Below, one piece after another: positions 54,811 to 64,000 of a DNA stretch of 64,000 bases. Both the position numbers and the translations under genes were made by a program. Under the pieces are notes generated by a model. It did no database searches, had not been told where the DNA came from, and saw nothing but the letters and a program-made list of their open reading frames with translations. The DNA lies in NCBI GenBank assembly GCA_002708905.1, contig PAPM01000007.1, forward strand, positions 62,001 through 126,000, in the 5' to 3' direction. Each line of letters begins with the position of its first letter. Positions within the stretch are counted from its first letter, which is position 1. Source of the DNA: Pseudomonadales bacterium. Its GTDB lineage: Bacteria > Pseudomonadota > Gammaproteobacteria > Pseudomonadales > Ketobacteraceae.

Positions 54811-54828
54811 TGTAAGAAATATCTTACA
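54811..54828 (-). promoter_or_regulatory. GacA upstream activating sequence of the long sRNA
   Basis: TGTAAGAAATATCTTACA, an exact match to TGTAAG-N6-CTTACA. It lies about 170 bases upstream of the predicted start of the long sRNA, with no gene between them. Confidence 0.85.
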
Positions 54829-54854
54829 GCCATGCGAGCCAATTTCTCACCAAC

Positions 54855-54880
54855 AAAAAACGCGCCCTCAGGCGCGTTTC
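54855..54880 (-). terminator. Terminator of rpoS
   Basis: On the minus strand AACGCGCC-TGAG-GGCGCGTT followed by TTTT, 20 bases after the rpoS stop. It separates rpoS from the sRNA promoters. Confidence 0.92.
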
Positions 54881-54900
54881 AACCTATTGTAGCGTTTGGA

Positions 54901-55899
54901 TCAGCCTCCGAAGATAGCTTCCCCGGTCAGACCCTGCTTTTCCAAGAGGTCTCTTAAGCGCTTCAGCGCTTCCACCTGAATCTGGCGGACCCGTTCACGA
55001 GTCAGGCCGATTTCAAGGCCCACCTCTTCCAGGGTGCTCATTTCGTAGCCTCTCAAACCAAAGCGGCGGGCAATCACTTCCCGTTGCTTGCTCGGCAGCT
55101 GATCCAGCCAGTAATCGATGCTGTAACGGAGGTCGGCATCCTGGAGCAGTTCTGCGGGGTCTGAAACGTTGGTATCTGCGATGGTATCAAGGAGGGACTT
55201 ATCAGAATCATGAGCCATCGGTGTGTCGACCGATGATACTCGCTCATTCAGGCCAAGCATGCGCTTCACATCGTCCAGGGGCTTATCCAGCAGCTCCGCG
55301 ATCTCTTCGGCGCTCGGCTCATGATCCAGCTTCTGGGTCAACTCACGGGCAGCCCGCAGGTAAATATTCAATTCCTTGACCACATGAATGGGCAGACGGA
55401 TGGTGCGGGTCTGGTTCATAATCGCCCGCTCGATGGTCTGGCGAATCCACCAGGTCGCATAGGTAGAGAAACGGAAACCCCGCTCAGGATCGAATTTTTC
55501 CACTGCCCGAATCAGGCCGAGGTTACCCTCTTCAATCAGATCCAGCAGCGATAAGCCCCGATTAACGTAGCGGCGGGCAATCTTGACCACCAACCGCAGG
55601 TTACTCTCGATCATCCGCTTGCGGGCATCTTCATGGCCGCGCAGAGCTCGGCGGGCGTAATACACCTCTTCTTCAGGCGTAAGAAGCGGAGAGAAGCCGA
55701 TTTCGTTCAGGTAAAGTTGAGTGGCGTCCAGTGTCTTCTGCATACCTGGCTGGGCAACAAAAGAATCGTCGTCAGCGTCGTCAGACCCACTGCGTTTATC
55801 ACGCAGTTCCGCAGCACGCTCCTCGAACGCGTCCTCCAGTTCCGAGTCCTCTTCCACAAAATCCAGGTCTAGGTTTTCTTCCCGTTCTGCTTGAATCAT
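54901..55899 (-). CDS. rpoS: Stationary-phase sigma factor RpoS (sigma-38)
   Basis: Directs transcription under stress and in stationary phase. It has sigma region 1.2/2 ([51 protein letters not shown] then [27 protein letters not shown]), region 3, and region 4 with an HTH ([28 protein letters not shown]). An acidic N-terminus of about 50 aa precedes region 1.2. At 332 aa it is like Pseudomonas RpoS. nlpD lies upstream in the same direction, so rpoS probably also has a promoter in nlpD. Confidence 0.97.
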   Translation of the reverse strand: MIQAEREENLDLDFVEEDSELEDAFEERAAELRDKRSGSDDADDDSFVAQPGMQKTLDATQLYLNEIGFSPLLTPEEEVYYARRALRGHEDARKRMIESNLRLVVKIARRYVNRGLSLLDLIEEGNLGLIRAVEKFDPERGFRFSTYATWWIRQTIERAIMNQTRTIRLPIHVVKELNIYLRAARELTQKLDHEPSAEEIAELLDKPLDDVKRMLGLNERVSSVDTPMAHDSDKSLLDTIADTNVSDPAELLQDADLRYSIDYWLDQLPSKQREVIARRFGLRGYEMSTLEEVGLEIGLTRERVRQIQVEALKRLRDLLEKQGLTGEAIFGG

Positions 55900-56005
55900 T
55901 GCTCTTCTTCCCGCGCTATTTAGTTGTTATCACCGCCCCAGATGATGCGGCCCCGTTTTTATAAGACTGCTTACATTGGCAGCAAAAATTTGCCAGCTGT
56001 CCCAC

Positions 56006-56773
56006 TCAGCGCTTAGGCAAATACGTCATTGGGTTAACCGGTTTTCCATCGCGACGGATCTCGAAATGCAATTTGTCCCGGTTGGTCCCAGTAGAACCTA
56101 TTTCGGCAATTTTCTGCCCAGCTTTAGCTTCTTGACCTTCTTTCAAAAGCAATCGGCTGTTGTGGGCATAGGCACTCAAGTACGAATCGTTATGCTTGAT
56201 GATGATAAGATTGCCGTAGCCGACCAACCCTGTCCCGCTATAGACAACCTTGCCATCCGCCGCTGCAAATACAGGCTCCCCTCTCGAGCCAGCCAAATCG
56301 ATCCCCTTGTTAACTTTCCCCTGAAGAGAGAAAGTCTCGATCACAGGACCTTTTGTTGGCCAACTCCAAGACATATCTACCTTGTTATGTCTTTGATTTG
56401 CAACTTTTTCTTGGACCGGTTTGATATTGGTTTCCGGTTTCTTATAACGAGTTGTTTGTTTAGAAGTTGACCGGTTCGCTGCAGTCTGAGAAGAGTGGGA
56501 CCTTGAAACAGGACGGGATTCCAGGTTGATGACCTGCCCCGGATAGATTCGATAAGGGGCGGAAATACCGTTATTTCGGGCCAGCTCCTCATGATCCCGG
56601 TTATAACGCCAGGCGATGGAATACAGGGTTTCACCTGCTCTAACAGTGTGAGAGCCTTGAATTACGGGGGCTGGGGAGCGATAAACGTTGCGCAGGGGTT
56701 CGTAGCGGGAAGGGCCGCAAGCACAGAGAAATATTGTGAGGCTGATCACAGGTATACATTTTTTAACGGCCAT
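56006..56773 (-). CDS. nlpD: Lipoprotein NlpD (LysM and degenerate M23 peptidase)
   Basis: Envelope activator of the cell-separation amidase (AmiC type). A signal peptide ends in LCAC (lipobox) followed by a LysM domain (about residues 50-95, HTVRAGETLYSIAWRYNRDHEELARNN). A Ser/Lys/Thr-rich linker leads to a C-terminal M23 (LytM) domain. In that domain the usual catalytic HxxxD is GIDLAG and the HxH site is lost in part (LHFEIR remains), as is normal for NlpD. I start at the ATG at 56773. It is followed by rpoS. Confidence 0.92.
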   Translation of the reverse strand: MAVKKCIPVISLTIFLCACGPSRYEPLRNVYRSPAPVIQGSHTVRAGETLYSIAWRYNRDHEELARNNGISAPYRIYPGQVINLESRPVSRSHSSQTAANRSTSKQTTRYKKPETNIKPVQEKVANQRHNKVDMSWSWPTKGPVIETFSLQGKVNKGIDLAGSRGEPVFAAADGKVVYSGTGLVGYGNLIIIKHNDSYLSAYAHNSRLLLKEGQEAKAGQKIAEIGSTGTNRDKLHFEIRRDGKPVNPMTYLPKR

Positions 56774-56955
56774 ATTCCCATAGAACACAACGTGACTCCG
56801 CCCTTTCTCTCCTGTTCAGATCACAAATTCACCTAAATTACTTTAGAATCAAAACTCATAAACCTCTTAGGCTTATTACGACAAAATCTAACTGTTTTTT
56901 GAACAAATGCACAATGTGTGATCAATAAATATACAAACCTGGACTAGCGATGCAA

Positions 56956-57900
56956 TCAGGATTCTACGGCACCCCGTTGCCCCAGGCGCTCAAGGGATAA
57001 GACCAGAACCACTGCTATCACCATCAATACCAGACTGAACAGGAGCTTCGGATCCTGTCCCGTAAGCTCCAGATAGTGCTGAGGCATCACATTGACCTGA
57101 TCCACCGGCACCACTTCGCCGTGACTGTTGATTCTTGTACTCAGCGTATGCTTCCAGGGCCAGACTTTATTCAGCGAGCCCAGCATAAACCCGGTCAGCA
57201 CAGCCATAGTGACGTTGTGATGATGATGTAACAGCCAGGATAGCAAACGGGTAAACAGTAAAAGCCCCACCAGGCAGCCTGCGGCAAAGATCCCCAGATT
57301 TACCAGATCCAACGCTTTTACTGCCCCAATGACATGTGCATACATTCCCATCAGAAGCAGAATGAAAGAGCCCGATATACCCGGCAATACCATCGCACAG
57401 ATAGCGATACTGCCAGCAATAAACAAGGTCAAGGGATTGAGCGCCAACTGCTGGGGGGAAATCAAGGTAATCACAAACGCGGCCAGCGCTCCTGCCATCA
57501 GGGCAACAACGGTAGCGACATGCCACTTCGGAATCTGTCGACCTATATGAATAGCCGATATCAGGATTAAACCAAAAAAGAAGGACCAGAGCAGTTCCGG
57601 CTGGGTCTGCAGTAAATGTGAGAGTAATTTGGACAAGGTGAAAATACTGGTGAGGATTCCGAGCATCAACGTCAGCAGAAAGCTTCCATTGAATGAACGC
57701 CATGCGGCCAGAGGCCCCTGCTTCACCAGGATAGACAGCGTGCCCGGCCCTAATGAACCAATACTATCAATCAATTTTTCATAGATGCCGGTGATGAAGG
57801 CCACGGTGCCACCGGACACCCCGGGAACAATATCAGCCGCCCCCATGGCCATTCCTTTGACATAAACCCAGGCAAAATCTTTAACTGAAGCATTCGTCAT
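56956..57900 (-). CDS. popT: DUF368 membrane protein (PopT-type undecaprenyl-phosphate transporter)
   Basis: Polytopic protein of about eight to ten helices with the DUF368 signature near its N-terminus (GMAMGAADIVPGVSGGTVAFITGIYE). DUF368 members have been shown to recycle undecaprenyl phosphate across the inner membrane. The start at 57900 gives MTNASVKDFAWVYVKG. Upstream codons in the frame overlap the region of pcm's end and lack support. It lies between pcm and nlpD, which are normally adjacent, so it is an insertion in this synteny. Role assigned by family; not tested here. Confidence 0.88.
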   Translation of the reverse strand: MTNASVKDFAWVYVKGMAMGAADIVPGVSGGTVAFITGIYEKLIDSIGSLGPGTLSILVKQGPLAAWRSFNGSFLLTLMLGILTSIFTLSKLLSHLLQTQPELLWSFFFGLILISAIHIGRQIPKWHVATVVALMAGALAAFVITLISPQQLALNPLTLFIAGSIAICAMVLPGISGSFILLLMGMYAHVIGAVKALDLVNLGIFAAGCLVGLLLFTRLLSWLLHHHHNVTMAVLTGFMLGSLNKVWPWKHTLSTRINSHGEVVPVDQVNVMPQHYLELTGQDPKLLFSLVLMVIAVVLVLSLERLGQRGAVES

Positions 57901-57955
57901 GGCTACAACCAGGTATCGAAAGAGCGAATGTGAGGGAGGATAATAACAAGGATAT

Positions 57956-58630
57956 TCAGCGCAAACCGGAACGGAACGGTACGAATCGGACATCCTCAAT
58001 AAATTCACGCTGGAAGCCATCTTCCGTGCGGGTGATTCGATACAGTTTTTGTTCACGTTCACCGATGGGAATCACCAAACGTCCGCCAACGGAGAGCTGA
58101 TCCAGTAACTCCTGTGGTACATCCGAGGGGGCGGCCGCCGCCAGAATTCCATCGAAAGGCGCCTTGTCTTTCATACCGACGCTGCCGTCGGCATAGCGAA
58201 ACACCACATTGTGGATTTTGAGCGCCCGAATACGCTTACGGGCCTTCTCTTGTAACGCCTTGATGCGCTCCAGTGAGTACACCTCTTTAGCGAAACGGGC
58301 CAGAATCGCAGTCTGATATCCAGAGCCGGTACCGATTTCCAATACCCGGTCCAGGGGACCGCCTTCGATCAGCAATTCAGTCATGTGGGCAACGATGTAG
58401 GGCTGCGAGATGGTTTGGTTATGGCCGATGGGCAACGCAGTGTCTTCATAGGCCCGATGGGCCAACGCCTCATCCACAAACAGATGCCGGGGCGTGCTGC
58501 GAATGGCCTCCAGCACCTCGTAGTTGCGGATGCCCTGATCCTGCAGGCGGGCAATCAGGCGGTCACGGGTACGCTGGGAAGTCATACCAATGCCGTTTAA
58601 CCCATTTGCTGCCACAAAAGAATCGTTCAC
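57956..58630 (-). CDS. pcm: Protein-L-isoaspartate O-methyltransferase Pcm
   Basis: Repairs isoaspartyl damage in proteins using SAM. Family motifs include [35 protein letters not shown] (the conserved Q-TIS-P-V) and [16 protein letters not shown] (SAM site). At 224 aa it is normal. In Pseudomonas it is preceded by surE. Here truD is directly upstream instead, so surE is absent from its usual place. Confidence 0.95.
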   Translation of the reverse strand: MNDSFVAANGLNGIGMTSQRTRDRLIARLQDQGIRNYEVLEAIRSTPRHLFVDEALAHRAYEDTALPIGHNQTISQPYIVAHMTELLIEGGPLDRVLEIGTGSGYQTAILARFAKEVYSLERIKALQEKARKRIRALKIHNVVFRYADGSVGMKDKAPFDGILAAAAPSDVPQELLDQLSVGGRLVIPIGEREQKLYRITRTEDGFQREFIEDVRFVPFRSGLR

Positions 58631-58738
58631 TCGCTGGTCCTCATCCCTTTCATGAAACTAAATTCTTGTTATTCAAGTAATTCATTGTAAAAGAAGGTGC
58701 TGAAAACGGCGAGCCGAATTCGCGTTTTATTTTGTCAC

Positions 58739-59755
58739 TTATACGGAAAGATCATTTAACCTGAGCAATTCCCTGAGCACCGTGGTGGCGAAAGCGCCTT
58801 TGGGCAACTCAAAGGCCAGTGACAGCGTTGCGCCGGCCGGCTCGATTTGCAGATTACTGGGCAGTAGACGAAGTGGGCGCGGTTCCGGCTTCATAGCCGC
58901 CAACGCCAGAAAATGACGCATGTCGTCCGGCAAGCCTTGGGTCTCCGCACCGGGCAACCAGGCGCCGGGGTGGATATCTCCCACTTGGTAGCGATTCTGA
59001 AGCGTCTCAGTCCAGACTTCTTCCATAAAAAAGCTCTGGCTGCCATCCAACAGGATGGGATCACCGGGCAGCCACTGATTCCAGGTGCTCTCCTCCACAC
59101 GCTTTGCAAGACGGCCATTGAACCACCAACTCCGCAAACTGGACAAAACCCGGCTGCGCACGGCACGATCCAAAGGCAACTCCCCTTTTTCGACCCATTC
59201 CAGCGCCTCTTCCACATTAGCGGCATCGTGTCCAAAACGTTGGGCGCCGAAATAATTGGGCACCCCGGTTGTGGCAATCTGCTGCAGCCGATTTTCCAAC
59301 CGACCCGGCTCAGTGTTGCGTAGCACAATATGGAAGCGATTGGCTTTGTGGGTACCGATACGCAGCTTTCGGTGGTGACGATCGAAACGGAGCAGTTCAA
59401 TGCCTTCCTTTGCCAACTGCTGTGCGTCCGGCTCGGTATTGATTCCCGGCAAATGAATGGAGAACCACTGACTGGTCACACCCCGTCGATCTTTCAGCCC
59501 GGAATAACTCACCTGCCGCTGTCGCACGCCCAACAATCGTGCGAGGCATTTTACCGTATAGCGCGTGTTGTGATCGTCGGTTTGCAGCAGCAGAAAAAGA
59601 TGCTCACCCTCCCCGCTGGGTTCAAAGCCAAGCACTTCCTCCACCACAAAATCCTCGGGCCGGGTTTTGAAGTCAGCCTGTGCGCCCGGATCGCCGTAAG
59701 CATAAGGCGCGCTGCTATAACCGTAGGCAGGTAATTGTTGGTGAAGAACGCTCAC
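58739..59755 (-). CDS. truD: tRNA pseudouridine(13) synthase TruD
   Basis: Makes pseudouridine 13 in tRNA-Glu. The catalytic motif [15 protein letters not shown] holds the essential Asp. The N-terminal [14 protein letters not shown] and a central insertion domain with NYFGAQRFG are characteristic. At 338 aa it matches the family. Its start overlaps the ispF stop by 4 bases (ATGA), so it belongs to the ispD-ispF-truD unit. Confidence 0.95.
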   Translation of the reverse strand: MSVLHQQLPAYGYSSAPYAYGDPGAQADFKTRPEDFVVEEVLGFEPSGEGEHLFLLLQTDDHNTRYTVKCLARLLGVRQRQVSYSGLKDRRGVTSQWFSIHLPGINTEPDAQQLAKEGIELLRFDRHHRKLRIGTHKANRFHIVLRNTEPGRLENRLQQIATTGVPNYFGAQRFGHDAANVEEALEWVEKGELPLDRAVRSRVLSSLRSWWFNGRLAKRVEESTWNQWLPGDPILLDGSQSFFMEEVWTETLQNRYQVGDIHPGAWLPGAETQGLPDDMRHFLALAAMKPEPRPLRLLPSNLQIEPAGATLSLAFELPKGAFATTVLRELLRLNDLSV

Positions 59756-60228
59756 AAAGAATAGATCAGGGCAACTGCGTGCACAGCGATGCCTTCCTTA
59801 CGGCCGGTATAACCCAGCTTTTCGGTGGTGGTGGCTTTCACGTTGACAGCGCCCGACTCGATTTCCAGATCCCGGGCAATATTCTCGCGCATTGCCTGAA
59901 TGTGGGGGGCCATCTTCGGGGCCTGAGCCACGATGGTGACATCGACGTTGCCCACTTGATGCCCCGACTTCTTTACCAGATCAACAACGTGCCGCAGCAA
60001 ATAGCGACTGTCCGCCCCTTTGAACTGCGCATCTGTATCCGGAAAATGCTGACCAATATCCCCCAATGCAGCGGCACCGAGCAAAGCGTCCGCCAACGCG
60101 TGCAAAGCCACATCGCCATCTGAATGGGCCACGAAGCCATGCTCAAAGGGAATGGTTACTCCCCCCAATACCAGGTGATCACCGTCACCAAAACGATGGA
60201 CGTCAAAGCCGTGGCCAATTCGAAACAT
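59752..60228 (-). CDS. ispF: 2-C-methyl-D-erythritol 2,4-cyclodiphosphate synthase IspF
   Basis: Fifth step of the MEP isoprenoid pathway. Zn-binding motif GHGFDVHRF and [32 protein letters not shown]. Trimeric enzyme of about 158 aa. The ATG at 60228 (MFRIGHGF) is used, preceded by AAGG. A TTG six bases upstream is also in frame. Its 3' end overlaps truD by 4 bases. Confidence 0.96.
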   Translation of the reverse strand: MFRIGHGFDVHRFGDGDHLVLGGVTIPFEHGFVAHSDGDVALHALADALLGAAALGDIGQHFPDTDAQFKGADSRYLLRHVVDLVKKSGHQVGNVDVTIVAQAPKMAPHIQAMRENIARDLEIESGAVNVKATTTEKLGYTGRKEGIAVHAVALIYSL

Positions 60229-60253
60229 AGTCAAACCTTAATTGCAGTTCGCA

Positions 60254-60955
60254 TTATTGCTGCTGGATATAGAGCTCGGTCAGCGCCAGATCCTGGGGAT
60301 GTGTGATCTTGATATTGTCATAGTGGCCTTCCACCAGCAAAGGCTGGTGACCAAGCCTTTCCATGGCGGCAGATTCATCGGTAACCATCACACCGTCGGA
60401 CAGAGCCGATTCAATGGCGCCACGCAATGCACCCAGACGAAACAATTGTGGTGTAAGCGCATGCCACAACTGGTTGCGATCGACTGTGGCTTCAATCTGG
60501 TTGATCCGGTTGGCCCGCTTCATGGTGTCCCGTACGGGATTGGCCAGGATGCCCCCGACAGCATCAAACTGATCCACCTGCTGCAGTAGTTTTCGGATAT
60601 CAGCGGCACGAACACAGGGTCGAGCCACATCATGCACCAACACCCAATCCCTCTCGTCACCGACACCCGACAGGTAGCGCAAACCATTAAGCACCGAATG
60701 GCAACGCTCATCACCCCCGATGACAGTTTTGATTCGGGAATGCCTGGCCACGCCCAAAGACTTGAAGTGCTGATCCTCGGAACTGAGCGCAACCACGACC
60801 TGGGCTATTTCCTCCAGGGAAAGCAGTCGCCCCAAGGTATTCTCAACCACGGTTTTGTTGCTAAGCTGCAGATACTGTTTGGGCAGCGCCGAACCGAATC
60901 GTTTCCCCACACCAGCGGCTGGCACTACGCACCAAATACGAGTAGATGTCGTCAT
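60254..60955 (-). CDS. ispD: 2-C-methyl-D-erythritol 4-phosphate cytidylyltransferase IspD
   Basis: Third step of the MEP pathway. The CTP-binding motif PAAGVGKRFGSALPKQYLQL is near the N-terminus, followed by VLVHDVARPCV and VTDESAAMERLG. At 233 aa it is normal. It overlaps nothing but lies 8 bases after ftsB. ftsB-ispD-ispF-truD is the conserved order. Confidence 0.96.
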   Translation of the reverse strand: MTTSTRIWCVVPAAGVGKRFGSALPKQYLQLSNKTVVENTLGRLLSLEEIAQVVVALSSEDQHFKSLGVARHSRIKTVIGGDERCHSVLNGLRYLSGVGDERDWVLVHDVARPCVRAADIRKLLQQVDQFDAVGGILANPVRDTMKRANRINQIEATVDRNQLWHALTPQLFRLGALRGAIESALSDGVMVTDESAAMERLGHQPLLVEGHYDNIKITHPQDLALTELYIQQQ

Positions 60956-60963
60956 GTAAAAAG

Positions 60964-61281
60964 TTACTGCTGATCGTCGTCAATTATCAGAAAGAAGGTT
61001 TCGTCTTCCTTCACCATCCCCAATTGCGTGCGGGCCCGTTCTTCCACAGCATCCAACCCTTCTTTCAGGTTCTTAACTTCCGCCCGCAGTCGCTTGTTTC
61101 GTTCCGCTGAGAGATAGTTTTCCTGTTCCTGCCGCTCGATTTCCCCTTTGAGACGCCAGATATCAGCCAGACTATCCTCACCAATCCAAAGCCTCAATTG
61201 CAGCACGAAGAAACAGATCACCAACAGCCAGAACAACACTCTGGGTAGGGTAAACCAAGTCTGTTGGCTGTTTTCAGTCAT
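60964..61281 (-). CDS. ftsB: Cell division protein FtsB
   Basis: Bitopic inner-membrane protein of the divisome core (FtsQLB). One membrane helix (about residues 12-33, LPRVLFWLLVICFFVLQLRLW) is followed by a coiled coil (IERQEQENYLSAERNKRLRAEVKNL) and a C-terminal EERARTQLGMVKEDETFF motif diagnostic of FtsB. I use the ATG at 61281. A TTG six bases before it is less likely. Confidence 0.93.
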   Translation of the reverse strand: MTENSQQTWFTLPRVLFWLLVICFFVLQLRLWIGEDSLADIWRLKGEIERQEQENYLSAERNKRLRAEVKNLKEGLDAVEERARTQLGMVKEDETFFLIIDDDQQ

Positions 61282-61369
61282 GTGCAAGGATTCAGAACTG
61301 GAGGAACATGCGAATAAGAATGGGGCTTTACTGGGGATAGGTCAAGCTGCAAAGCCGAACGGTTGAATC

Positions 61370-61403
61370 AACACCGGAGCCACCCTGGGGCAGCTCCGGT
61401 GTT
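61370..61403 (-). terminator. Hairpin between eno and ftsB
   Basis: AACACCGGAGC and GCTCCGGTGTT arms with a 12-base loop, followed on the minus strand by a weak T-rich tail (TTGATT). It probably ends or attenuates the eno message. Confidence 0.65.
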
Positions 61404-61412
61404 CTGGTCGGA

Positions 61413-62729
<1,317 letters not shown>

Positions 62730-62753
62730 TTAAATAGTTTAAAATTCAAAAAA

Positions 62754-64000
<1,247 letters not shown>

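Noticed and set aside
57167-57703. Out-of-frame open frame (178 codons) inside the DUF368 gene
   Set aside because: Same strand, different frame; the DUF368 membrane pattern is in the other frame.

Overview
The window is chromosomal DNA from a motile, probably marine gammaproteobacterium. The order ispD-ispF-truD-pcm-nlpD-rpoS-(csr sRNAs)-fdxA-mutS-cinA-recA and recX-alaS-lysC-csrA-tRNA-Ser-tRNA-Arg is the arrangement seen in Pseudomonas and relatives (Pseudomonadales, Alcanivorax/Ketobacter-like). A Na+-pumping oxaloacetate decarboxylase, paired acyl-CoA dehydrogenases, an arsenosugar cluster and a Baeyer-Villiger type monooxygenase fit a marine lipid or hydrocarbon degrader. The genus is an inference. 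I see no prophage, insertion sequence or CRISPR array.

Layout. 1-22300: a polar-flagellum block. Reading leftwards it holds cheV, cheR, flgBCDE, flgFGHIJKL, two flagellin genes, flaG, fliD, fliS, a fliT-like gene and the start of fleQ. Reading rightwards it holds flgA, flgM, flgN and a YcgR-type c-di-GMP brake. Sigma-54 promoters precede flgB and flgF. FliA (sigma-28) promoters precede one flagellin, fliD and flgM. 22300-24650: arsenosugar-type radical SAM gene arsS with two glycosyltransferase genes. 24690-27000: two acyl-CoA dehydrogenases. 27216-33900: tRNA-Arg(CCT), modBC without modA, a rhomboid protease, a bcp peroxiredoxin, hemH, a tandem kinase-pseudokinase membrane protein and an unknown gene. 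34000-37820: oadGAB and tRNA-Arg(ACG). 37965-43820: tRNA-Ser(GCT), csrA, lysC, alaS, recX and a phasin-like gene. 43900-48970: an oxygen- and stress-related segment (stress coiled-coil protein, flavin monooxygenase, hsp20, anr/fnr, hemN) lying between recX and recA. 49000-56800: recA (LexA box), cinA, mutS, fdxA, two small RNA genes, rpoS, nlpD. 56950-64000: a DUF368 (PopT-like) transporter, pcm, truD, ispF, ispD, ftsB, eno, kdsA and the end of pyrG.

The most noteworthy content is the 900-base gap between fdxA and rpoS. It holds two tandem leftward small RNA genes, each about 170-180 bases downstream of a GacA-type palindrome. One is a short RsmY/Z-like RNA of about 120 nt with 6 GGA motifs. 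The other is a long CsrB-like RNA of about 280 nt with 22 GGA motifs. They share the same 3' end and terminator sequence, which points to duplication. Their expected target, CsrA, is encoded 16 kb away in the same window. A second regulatory pattern is a local Anr circuit: anr lies between hsp20 and hemN, and both of those genes carry a TTGAC-N4-GTCAA box centred near -41.5 from a -10 element.
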